DNA from: Micropterix aruncella | Taxonomy: Eukaryota; Arthropoda; Insecta; Lepidoptera; Micropterigidae | Assembly (NCBI GenBank): GCA_944548615.1 | Contig: OX155961.1 | Location: 17,081,629 to 17,145,628, forward strand | DNA length: 64,000 nt | Direction: 5' to 3' | Part shown: one piece after another, positions 44,301 to 56,300 of the stretch | Position numbering within the stretch: the stretch's first letter is position 1 | Layout of the letters: each line of letters starts with the position of its first letter | The notes under the pieces: model-generated | Told to the model about the DNA's origin: nothing | Databases searched by the model: none | Seen by the model: the letters and a program-made list of their open reading frames with translations, nothing else | Translations under genes and position numbers: made by a program

Positions 44301-47300
44301 AATCCGTCAATTTGTAACTGCTCGGATTCACGAAGCATTTGGATTATAGCACGAGGAATCTTTAATGAGACATTTTTAAAAACTAAAAGATTTAGTCTCA
44401 TTCAGTGGTTAATTAGTAAAGGAAGAACGGAAACTAAATGTATCCTCATGACATTTCAAAAATAGCAACACATTTACACGCGCACACTCACACACACACA
44501 CACCCTCACACACACACACACACACTATACACACCCTCACATCTTTAACAATATACATATATGTAAACAAGAGTGAATTCAAGTTTTTATTTTTATACAA
44601 TAATAATTAGTATTTGGATTTATTTTTCACTGCTTTTATTTCTTAATAATTATTTTGATTTTTGAATGATTATTTTGCGGTTTTTTTTTTTTTTTAAATT
44701 TACTATAACAATTTTATTAACATCTTTTTCATAAAACTATTTTTATTTTATTGAAAATAATATTATATAAAATTGGCGTATTCCTTGGAACAGGCACTGC
44801 CTAGTTGGGAGTGACGCAAAATCATTGTGTAAAAATAATTCCTATATATTTTTTACAATTAATAAATAAAATAAAATAAATTTTGCAAAATTAGAGATGG
44901 TATGTTTAAAAAGAACACAATGTCATTGAATCAGAAACATAACTAAATAGTATCAAGTTATATAATCGAACAATCGGAAAGATTTAAATGTTTATACATA
45001 TACCTGGCGACTGGGTTTCGATATGTGACAGACCAAAGCACTAACGACATTTGAAAGTCGGGCGGTATTATAAAAACCAGGACTGGAATTTCCTCCAGGA
45101 AACAATTCAGACTATGCGGCACGCGCTTGCAGTCGATATACCGATGAAATCTCTCACCGATATTACCATGCTTCGTATTGCATAAAAGTGCAAGGCTAAC
45201 AAAATTTGATGCAATGTGGATATGCCATAGGTCCTGAAAAAAACATAGGCAAAATTTTAATTTGTCTTCGGTTTCCTTAAGCTTTATTTTATTATCATAA
45301 AGCTAAATACAAATACTTGCAACAATGCAATACAACAGGGGTTGCAACCAATTTCCATAATATGTAAATCTGGGCACACTAACTGGGCGGGCATAGCAAA
45401 CACGCTAAGAGATTTTGCGTCGAGTACGTTGCGATCCATGGATGCGATGTAACAAATTTCCATGGTCTGTATAGTTACAGACCGTGAAACCTTTTCTTTA
45501 TTTTGATGGCTCCACCCAGAGGGTGATTTCTGACCGTGGGACCTACTACTTGGTATTTACTGGTCCCGGCGCTGAAACTGTGTATCCCTGCATACTACGA
45601 ACAAGCTATGAGCATTTCTTCACGCTTGTTGCGATATTTCTTGTCCGTTTTGGTATGTTTAGTAGATTTCTTGCGCGATCCCGTCTACATAGTGCTATTC
45701 TTGCAATGCATGTTGTTGCGAATATTTATATGCGGCATAATATACCATTAGACTTTTAACGTCCATTATTAACAAAATTATCGCTTAAGTATCAATATAA
45801 ACTATAAAAACTGCAGAAAACCAAATAGTTACCTTGTTGATCGAACGAGGTGGAGGTCGATATTAAGTACTCGAATCCCACTCGCTTGAAGATGATAACG
45901 CATACGATGACCAACTTGTCCATTTTAGCCGTAGGCACCATAATACGAAGCGTATACACGAAAGAAAACGAAAGAAAACACAGAACGTCGAATGCAGGAA
46001 AGCGTATCTGACAGCTATTAAAAGGTGAACGAAATTTAGCAACAACTGCAAGCAACTCTGAAGGAATTGCAAGTTAACCAATCAGCCGGACCGTATTTAT
46101 GCCGTAGTTTCGGTGTTGCTAACTTCATGTTGCAACAGCTGTCAAAAGAGTTTATTACTAGGAATAAATCCTGAACGACAGCATTTTTTTAATCAAAAAA
46201 TTATGCTTATATTTTTAATAGGAGGAAATATGTATTTGAAGTGAGAATATAAAATTTACAATATTTATTTATCCTCGTAATATTTAATAAACTTTTATGA
46301 AATGTCTTATCTATGCTTACAATCCATTTTAACAGATGGCGCTGCTATAAAATGTATCTGAACCATCGGTTTGACTAACTTACCGATTGTTTAACTGACA
46401 GATGATTGTGAAATCCATTTTTGACGTAAGAAAACCATCGGTTTCTCAAAACTGATGGTTTGACTTCTACTTTTACTTTTACTCGCAGGTCGCATATAGA
46501 AATCCGCCCTTAGAATAGTCAATGACTCTAGCGTTGAGGTAGAAACCATCAAAATTACATACTTGGAACCAGGTCATACTTTTATGGCTGCCGACAGCGT
46601 TCATGCGTGTATTGCGCGAAAAATCAACACTGCTGGTGATCTGTATGACTACGAAGATTTTCAGATGAAAATAAAAGCTTCTAGGCGCAATTTGGAGGTG
46701 CAAAGTCTCCGATATAAAGACTTCGTGAAATTTTAAGATAAGATGACAGTCAAGTTCCTCAAGTCATACAACATTTCAAACCTAAAAGTGGTTGAATTTA
46801 GAAGAGGTTCTACAAAACTATTCGCTAAGAATGCTTACGAGCAAGCAGAGTTTTTAGAGTTAAATGTATACAAAAAATCTCTGCAGATTAAACTTCAGAA
46901 CGCAATCTCCAAAGGCAATGATATCAGTGTTCACACTTTAACAGATCTAGATCACCAGGACTCGTGCTCAAGGATAAATAAGAAAAAAAAGAAGACCTCC
47001 TAAAGTTGGCTAAATGTATGCCCGCTTCACGTAGGGAGTTTTTTGAAAACCTCGAAGTTAATGAAAACCTTCCAGATGATTATAGTTTGGAGGGAGGTCG
47101 TTAAAGAAGTAAAAAAAAATAAACTAAATCTAATCTGTAACTTGTAACTGCATAGTAAGTAAGTAATAATATTATAAATGACTATTATTTATTATACTTA
47201 ATAAAACAATTTATATTTCACATACCTCTCTAAGTGTTTTTATGCAATTTTACTTAATTTTATTGCCTGTCTGCTTATTTTTTTATATTTCGTAATATAA

Positions 47301-50300
47301 AAAAGTCCTTCAAAATTTTAATATGAAAATTATATATATATATATATATTAAGTAATCTAAAGACACCTAAGATTTTTTTCCATTGACTACGCAGGCTTT
47401 AATATCCATAAAAAAATAAATAAACTCTAATATTATAATTACAAAACCACGTAACCCAATAATATGTGGTATTGTCATCATAAAGTACACTGTTTGTTAT
47501 TGAATTTGTGCGAAAAAAGAGATATTTATCATTTAAAAATACTTATACTGAATATAGAGTATTTTTTTGTAGGTAGGATTTGAAGAACTTTAAATGATCT
47601 ATGATATGAAAAATACCCCAAGAAAATGTATGGTGTAGTTTAGGAATAAAACGGATAGATCTGTTAAAAACTTTAAGAGCGATTATCTCAGTTCAGTGTT
47701 TCGCGGGTTATGTGGTATAGTCATAACACGGCAGTACTGTTAAACCCTTGTTGGTACGAGCCACTGAGAGGATAATTACCCCGCGAATAACAGCAAGGGC
47801 TTTGTCGTGGTGGTAAGTGTACCATCCTTGATCTAAGGCCACCATGCAGTCAGCTAGAATATGTTTAGCTGTGCAAGGGGTATTGCTTCAAAGGGGACAT
47901 AAACCATCCTCGGGATAGCTCATAACGAGCGAGGTTACTGGGGTCTGGAAGTGTATGCTGAAAGGCATTTAAATAAAATTTCAGCATCTCTGGCTTCGTC
48001 ATACAACATTACCATCCAGTGCATTGGAGGAGGAATGCAAAAGTCCCCAATTATTGTCCAGTCATTCTGGAACACTTTCCACATCGGTGTTCCCGGATGT
48101 CCCAGGTCTATAGAATGGCAGTTGGCTACTAGTAGGAATCTCGAGTTGAAATCTCTCGAAAAAAAACCTGTGCTATGTTAACTAAATCTTGGTTTTGTAT
48201 TTTTAGTTGGGACGAATGGGTACCAGAGACCCGAGTTTTAAAATTCAATGATGGAAACCTGCAGAAGCAGAAGGACTTGCAGAAAGCTCATGCTATACAA
48301 GCTGCCAAAGCAAAGAAATGTAAGTTGCAATCTCAATTTTGCCATTACACCCCGAATGTACAATAAACTCATCATCATCATCATCATCATCATTTATTCA
48401 TTCCATAAAAGCATTTCACAATACTGAGGAACATGTCAAATTTTACAATCATAATTTACTGGATGATAAAACCGCTTTGATTAATTAAAAGGAAAAAAAA
48501 ATAATTGTAATCAGAGGTGATTACTTAAAAATAGTCAAATTTACAAAATAATCAATAATCAAACAAATAATAATCAATACCATAAAAAAAAAAAAAAAAA
48601 AAAAAAAACTGAAACATGCGTAATTAAAAACAATGTCAATAAAATCTAAAACTTAGTTCGAAAGTATAGTCATAATATGGTTATTTATAATCAAGCAATT
48701 GTGGACGCAATATCATAAAAGTCGTCCAGTTTGTAAAGGGCATGTTTGACTAACTGATTTTTCAAGCAGATTTTATATGCTGCCATCTCAAGTCTTTTCG
48801 TCGATGATGGCAAAGCATTGAACAATTTAAAACTAGAAGGACATGTTCAAATATTACATTATATTGATAGTTTCAAAACTATAATTAACCCTTTAAGGGC
48901 CATATGTGCCCCATAACTTCAAAAATCATTTTATAAATTATTTAATACGAATAATTTATAAATTGTATTTTTTCCACGTCATTAAGACATCAAAATCTTA
49001 AAATTAGCAAAAAAATATTGTTTAAAAATATACCTTTTTTTTTAAAATATCGTAAGTGACCAACCCAACGCTGGTGATTTTAAATAAATAAAATATTTAT
49101 GGCAATCTGTTCCATTTGATTTTTTTTCTTTTAGTATGTTTTTTAGTACGTATGATTTCTGAGTTAAATAATAAAATAATCAAATTTTGGAAAAAGTTGT
49201 AACTTTGCATCTTTATGGACCACTGGGACCTTTATGTCCCATCAATTTATACAAAATCTATTGAACCAGTTTTCACAAAACTTGACATATATATTATTCA
49301 CATCATTCTTTAACAGTTTTATGTATCGAAAATTTCCATACTCTACCGCAAAGCTTTTGGTCCTCTAAGGTTACTAAATGGCTGTTAGAGTTGAGGCATG
49401 CTGAAATGGAGAAAGAACTGACAATTGTAGTTTAATTTGTTTAAACAATTTTATGTATTAAAGATATCACTATATGTAATATTATTATTAGTGTTTAATC
49501 TTTAATATGTAGTAAATATATTTTATATTTTTTTATCTCTATACAATATTACTTTACGTACATCTAGGTGTAGATACAGGCGTAATCCTATTAAGATGTG
49601 TGACCTGCCTCGGGTTGCATAGGATTGAATGGAACCAGTTTTATTTTAATTTAAAAGACATTATTTTTACTCGACTACCTAACAAAAAAGGAGTGTTATG
49701 TGTTCAGGGTTCATCTATGTATGTTTTCCGTTTCTTTATTCCACCATAACTTTTAAACGCTTAAACCAATTTAGAAGTGTGTACTATTGTTAGAACCGTT
49801 ATGTCATCCCGATTATCATAGGTTACATTAACTGTCCAAACATCAAGTAAGTTGTTGTCTAAATGTCCAAATGTCAATAAAGGAACATAAATATATCGGG
49901 TTTAGTGTCAAATGAAAAGTCTGATTGAGTACATTTCGGACCTATCTATATGGATAAATCACAAATATTACAATAAACCACAAATCTATACTAATATTAT
50001 AAAGAGTGTGGGAGTCCAGGTCATCAGATTATGGAGTCCTGCCAGGATTGATGTAGAACGTCTGTATCCAATTATCCCGAAACTACCACATAAAATATAT
50101 ACTGTTTCAAAGTCGCTACGGCCGCGAGGGCGGAGGAGAATGAAACTCGGAGTATGTAGTTAGTTGTGTTTTTGTGTTTATTGAGCGGTTGCTCGTTTCA
50201 TACTGTTTGATGCTTGATCAATCCGCGCGAGTGCTAGCCGCGCTGCGTTATTTACTCTAGAGAAAAAAAATATTTTAATTTACGCTACACTAGTAAGGCC

Positions 50301-53300
50301 TTGAGCGCCATACTTTGCTCTATCATCACTCACTGTAACTGCACTACACTGTTGCTGGTTGCACAAGAGCTGCTATTGTGATGATGGTCGGTGCTGGTAT
50401 CTGCTGTATGTGTGGTCGGGCGATCTCCTTCCTTAGCCATTTTCTGATGCCTTGTCTGCATCGTTCATGGAACAGCACGCATAAAATCAGTGAGATCAAA
50501 ACTAGTGTTATTATGATGAGTACTTCCGACGTCGTATTGTTGTTTTGTGTGCCGGAAAATACTACTACGACCTTGCTTTGTTGTCCTCCCATCGTTCGTA
50601 TATGCCTTAACGGTGTCGATGAAATATTTGAAGGTACAGATTAGGTACTTCGATAAAAGGATGAGAGAGGTGAAGGCGTTTACTTTTCACTGCGTTTTGC
50701 GATTGACTGATTTCACATTTATCGATACTTATTACAATTGAGTATGTCAGTCATTATGACTATACAAAATAAAATTGTGTCATTATTCTAGGAACTGGAC
50801 TGTCTTTTTTATTGTTCTTCCGCTGCGGGTGATGTAGTCCTTTTGTGTAGCTGTCGTGGGAATTGTATTGTCAGGTGGCCGAGTTGAAATTTCTTTTGAT
50901 GCTGACGTCGGCTCTGCGCGGGTATCGTCGCTAATAGTTGGTGATATGTAAAAAGCTGGTTTTACACGATCTGCTGAACAATTCGTTTTTTATTGTTGAT
51001 TGTTATTTCCGAGGTTTTATTGGTTCTTCTTATAACAGGATACGGACCTAGGTATGGTGGTTGCAATGGCTTTCTTACCTGGTCGTCTCTGAGAAATATA
51101 TGTGTGCAATCTTTCAGTTCGGAATGCACAAACACATTATTTCTATGATATTGCCTTGTAGGCTTCGCTGCGAGATCTGACAAGTGTTGCTGAAGGCGAT
51201 CTACGAAGGTGGCGTTTATCTTCCGTTCGTTAGTCGGTTCGATGAATTCTCCAGGTAATCGTAGTGTTCTACCGAATGTCAGCTCTGCTGCGGATGTGCC
51301 AGTATCTTCTCGAACTGCTGCTCTCATGCCTAATAGAACAGTGGGCAGTTCGTCGATCCAATTTCTGGTGTTTTGTCGGGCCATTATTGCAGCTTTTAGG
51401 GTGCTTAATTTCTTGATTCCAAGGAATTGCGTTAGCTGTCGGAACAAGTTGCTCTCGAAGTTTGTTCCTGGGTCAGATGTGATTCTTTCTGGGCAACCGT
51501 AACGTGTTATCCAGTTTTCATATAATGCTTTGGCTGTAGTTTCTGCTGTCTGGTCGGGAAGTGGTACGGCTTCTAACCAGTGTGTTGCTCGACCGATGAT
51601 CGTTAGTACATATCGACATCCCTGTGTGATTTGTAGCGGTCCTACAAAATCTATATGGATATGATCGAAGCGTCCTGCAGAATCGAACTTTTCCAATTGA
51701 ATGCGGGTGTGTTGCGTTATTTTAGCTTTTTGACAAGCTATACATGCTTGTGTCCATTGCTTGATGTCTGCGTGCATTCGTGGCCAGATAAATCGTTGAG
51801 TGATCAGGTTTCTTGAGCCACGGATGCCTGGGTGTGCAATGCCGTGAATAATTCTAAATGCTGTTTCACGAAATTTCTGTGTCAAGAACGGCCGTATTTG
51901 GTCTATAACTGTGTCGCAGATAATTTGTTTTTTAGCTCCTGGAAGTTGAATTTTCCTTATAGTGTCATTGTATTGTAGAAAATCGTTTGCTTCTTTATCC
52001 TTCTCTTGAGAGAGTGCTAGCTCGTCGTAGTCTATCTCGTTGGGGCAAGATATTGCTTCTATACGTGATAGCCAGTCTGCGACGCTATTCCGTTCTCCAG
52101 GGATATGTTCAATGTTGGTAAAAAATTGTGCGATGTAGTCAAGTTGTCGTACTCTTTGCGGTATTTCGTTTTTGGTGTTTGCGTTTTTTCCGAACGCGTA
52201 GACAATAGGTTTGTGGTCAGTAAGAATGGTGGTATTTCGTCCTTCAATTAATCGCCGAGAATGCTTGGTAGCTAAGTATATACCTAGTAATTCTCGATCG
52301 TACGTTGAGTATTTTTGTTGCGAGATTTTTAGAGAAAAATCCTAACGGTTAAAGTATACCGTCGATTTTTTGTTGCAATGTCGCTCCAACCCCGGTGTCC
52401 GAAGCGTCTGAAGCTAGAAATAGTTTTGCTTCGGGTGCTGGTTGCGCGAGATTGATGGCAGCTTTTACTGCGTCCTTGCACTCTTGAAATGCTTGTGACG
52501 ATGCGTCGTTCCATTCGATTACTGTCTTGTCGTTCTTCTTAGCTCCAATCAGGTATTTGTTGAGTTCAGCCTGATGCTTTGCAGCGTGAGGAGTGCTTTC
52601 GCGGTAGAAATTAACCACGCCGAGAAATCGTCGCAGTTGCTGTACGGTGTCTGGCCTCTTGAAGTCTGAGATGACCTGTGTCCGTTCTGCAAGCGGCATG
52701 ATGCCTTTCTCGTCCACTTGGTAACCAAGATATTCTACCATTGTTTTATTAAATTCACATTTCTTGACGTTTATAGTGATTCCGTTGTCGTCCAGACGTT
52801 TTAATACTCTAGTATTCTCGATGATGATGTCTGCCAATGTCGCTAGTTCTGTAAGACTCTTCTGCTCGGATACTGCTAGTATCGATCTGACATGTTTGGG
52901 TAGGTGCCCGACCCACATGAAATGTAATGCTTCTTCATCATTCATTTTGATGCCTGCCAAATCTCTCATGCGCCTTAGGAGTAGAGATGGTTTCTGATCT
53001 CCTAACTCCATTTCGCTTAATTATTTTTGGAATGACCGAAATTCTGAGTCCGACGTACACGCTAATCAGACGTGCTTTTCTCGCTTTTAATTTATTCTCC
53101 AGTGGTGGGTTTGTGATAATATCACTCACCTGTCTTAAATCATTCAGCTGCAGTTTGGCAACTACCATCTGATATTTGTTCTCGTCGCTGGCTTTCTGTG
53201 CAGCGATCACTGCTTCAAACTGTGCGAAATATAATTTTGGTTCTTGTTTCCAAAAATCTGGAAGCCTATTTGCTTAGGACATTGCCGTTAGACTTGGGGG

Positions 53301-56300
53301 TCGCTGACAGAGGTTACTTTTGGTCGAGTCATATTTGCAGATGCAGTCCAAAAGTAAAGGTAATGCAGTTCAAAAATAAATGCTGGTACAGTTCAAAATA
53401 AATGCAGTTCAGAAAAAAAATTGCGTTGCATTTGCCGGGTTGCAGTTCTAAGAATTCCGTTGGTCAGCTCGCTCGATGAGATAAGCCATAAGTATGACTT
53501 GCTGATAAGCGAATTCCTGTCGTCGCTTGCCACCGCCGTTTGCTGATGACGCATTCGCCTATCGATTCGACAATTATTTTTCGTGACTAAATTGCTGAGA
53601 ATACATGGAAAGACCATATAAAAATAAAAAGAGACGAGATTGCAACCCGACATAAAAAACTCTACTGGATGTTAGGGAGAAACTCCAGGCTATTATTGGA
53701 CAACAAACTCCTTATATACAAGGCCATTCTAAGACCGATATGGACGTACGGTATCCAACTCTGGGGCAGCGCTAGCGACTCAAATATTAATGTCATACAG
53801 AGACTACAGAACAAGATCTTGAGATCAATAGCAAATGTACCGTGGTATATTACCAACAATGAACTACATCAAAACCTGTCTGTGAGCACAGTAAAGGAGG
53901 AAATCCGAAACACATCAGAGAGATATAAGCAGCGGCTAATTAGTCATCCTAACAAATTAGCACGCCAGCTGATGACACAGAACTACGCAAAACGACTGAA
54001 GGGACACAACATCCTAGAGCTGCAAGACAGACAGTAGCTCTAGGCCTTAAGGATGAGTGGATGCTCTCGCTGGGGAGAACATTCTGCAAGAGATTAAGCT
54101 ATGTCACCACATCGACTCATAGTTTTTCGACTGATTGCCAATAAACCAGGAACAAAAAAAAAAATAAAAAATTGCTGAGAACAATGCAATTATTTTTCGC
54201 GCTCGCAGGGGTTAATGCTCGCGGGCAAAATCGCTCTTTGGGCCTCGCCTCGGTGGGGGCCTCTGATGCGCGATGCGGACAACGGTGCCTCTCTCACGGC
54301 GGGGGGGGCTGCTTCGTTGTATTTCCGTATATTGAAATTCGGTTATAATGATAATGTAATTAACAAGTTGAATTTTCGGCGCGGTTGCGTGGACGTGGAT
54401 GATCTTTCGCGGGTGTCCTCGACCATACACGGGTACGGGAGAAATCTGACCGGTTGGTCTTCCACCGTACTTTACTAGCTGGCTCCTCCGCTACTCGGGC
54501 GTTTTCTTGTCTTTCCTTTATTCGAACGGGCGTGGCACTATTGAGTCGCGTGTCTCTTTGTTCGTTAGCGCACTTGTTCACTGAATTTTAGGGGTCACCA
54601 AATTGTGGGAGTCCAGGTCATCAGATTATGGAGTCCTGCCAGGATTGATGTAGAACTTTTCTTGTTTTTTTAACCTTATTACACCCTTGATGGATTATTC
54701 TTACGCTAGCAGTACTTTATTCCAAATTGATATTTTCATACGATTTTTTACAGTTTTATGAGTTGGACCATAGTTATAAACAGCAAAGACAACAATGATC
54801 CAAAATTTAATTTAAATTTTATTGTAAATTATCATTGCCTGACCAATATTAATAGTGTTATGCAATTAGTTATCTACTTGGGTAACTTTTAATCCGTACT
54901 GGGTTTTTTCTAACACAAGGGTTTTTTTTTATATTTAGTCGTGAATAAAAAAATCGAAAAACCTGAACCATAGTTGTAAGGTTTTACGGTATTGATAATC
55001 GAGGGGCTGCCAAAAGAATGGATTAAGTAGCGATTTGAGAGTAGAGTTTGGGTTTCAGCAACATGGAAGCCGAAAAAAGGTGAGGGTCGCGGTGCGGGTC
55101 CCTCGGAGGAGGGTGAGGGCCCGGCGGGGGGCTCCACGGGTGGCGCCGGGGGGCCCTCGGGGGGCGCCGCGGGCCCCGCCGGGCCTCCAGGCCCCCCAGG
55201 GCCCCCCGGCACGCCCACCGTCACCCCCCAGCCCTCTGCAACCAAGAGGCAAGCTTCGGATTCTCAATCTGATCAACCAAGGTGAGAACGCTAACAACCA
55301 TTGTCTGTCTTATCCAACTACCGGTGTAGACAGGGGGGGCGCTAGGAGCGAGGGGGATCATTCCAGTAATCATAATTTTGTTGGTGAAAGAATTTTGGTT
55401 AATTTTGATTTAACCTTAAATGATTTAAAATTTCTCGGATGAGCCCTAGTCCACAATAATAGTCCTTTCATACTCTTATGCCACTGAAGTTTAAAATGTA
55501 TTATTTCCTTGATTCCTTAATACTGAATTATCTTTCAATCCCTTTTTAGATGTACATTTGTCGTTACTTTGATCGTCTAGAGAGCTCCCTAATCCCTATC
55601 CCTCTCCCTAATCTCTTTATTTAAACCCTGTCCATTCTAGAACGTGTTTGTCTCGGTGATAGAATTAAATAATTATAAGTTTAAGATTTTGCCATTTTGT
55701 TCCAGTTATTTTGCAAGCAAAATCAATGTTTTATAGTAATTATTTCTTAAATAAATAAATAGGTAACGTAAAAACCACCATAAATTTTGGTCCTGACATC
55801 TGCTGTTGCCACTTTGGATAATGAATTTTCGTATGATTTTAGAAAAAAACGCAGTCGGATAGAGCAGTCTGTGGAATCCGAAGAGCAATATATTAGCAAG
55901 GTAAAATTTAGTAAAATTGTTATTATTAAATAAATAGTTGCAATCGCTAAAAGAGTCAACACTACGCTTTATCTGATAAGGAAGGCTGAAACATCCATCA
56001 ATAGAGGTGTTTATAAAGATCTACAAGGCATATGTGAGATCTATTCTTGAATATGGCTATCGGCTCTGGAACCCCTACTTATGCAAATATGTAGATATTT
56101 TGAAAAAGATGCAGCTGAGAGCGACCAAAATGCCGGTAGGCCTGGAGAATAGGAATTACGAAGAACGTTTGGAATTTCTCGGACTGATTTCTCTGAAAAG
56201 AAGAAGAGAAAGAGGGGATCTGGTTGAGACATATTAAAAGACCTGGGCTTGAAAATATTTATAAATTCAACATGAACACAAATCTTGAGGTCACATCAAA

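Larger units (their letters stand above)
39202..46509 (-). mobile_element. PIF/Harbinger-like element, 7.3 kb, nested in the DUF7869-like element
   Basis: The left end GGGCCGATTTCTATATAG and the inverted right end GGGCGGATTTCTATATGC match, flanked by TAA (39199-39201) and TTA (46510-46512), close to the TWA duplication of PIF/Harbinger. The reading frame of the host protein is interrupted at the left edge and resumes at the right edge. On the minus strand, 45000-45240 encodes [20 protein letters not shown] and [11 protein letters not shown], the ALRFYATGxxxxxxxDFxGxSxxTAxRIV block of HARBI1-type transposases. The remainder is decayed and filled with other repeats. Confidence 0.7.
38762..47734 (+). 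mobile_element. DUF7869-like DNA transposon, 9.0 kb including insertions, TACT target duplication
   Basis: The left end CTGCCGTGTT is repeated inverted at 47725-47734. The next bases also match in part (ACCACGCAACCCG left, ACCACATAACCCG right). TACT is duplicated at 38758-38761 and 47735-47738. The interrupted host (endonuclease relic) resumes exactly after the second TACT. The motif AAACCACGTAACCC recurs near both ends (38907 and 47444), as expected of transposase binding sites. The element carries pieces of one protein: [20 protein letters not shown] before 39198 and, beyond the nested element, [16 protein letters not shown] place the protein near DUF7869 by its DNCxxQNKN motif. A Sola-like assignment is possible but unproven. 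Confidence 0.75.
50005..54657 (-). mobile_element. Ty3/gypsy-type LTR retrotransposon, internally deleted
   Basis: A direct repeat of 54 bases (TGTGGGAGTCCAGGTCATCA...) at 50005 and 54604 marks LTR remnants; the right one is truncated. Just inside the right one, GGGGTCACCAAAT fits a primer-binding site on the minus strand. Reading minus-strand from right to left: gag (about 53210-52800), the end of reverse transcriptase and RNase H (52750-52060), integrase with HHCC zinc domain and core (51960-50962), and a small membrane ORF (50592-50344). Protease and most of the reverse transcriptase are deleted, and several frameshifts are present, so it is dead. A LINE (53601-54168) is inserted in its leader. 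Confidence 0.85.

Noticed and set aside
54910..55297. Long Gly/Pro/Ala-rich minus-strand frames (54910-55245 and 55055-55297)
   Set aside because: They are antisense shadows of the GC-rich MRG15 linker exon on the plus strand, whose frame and splice phases are consistent.
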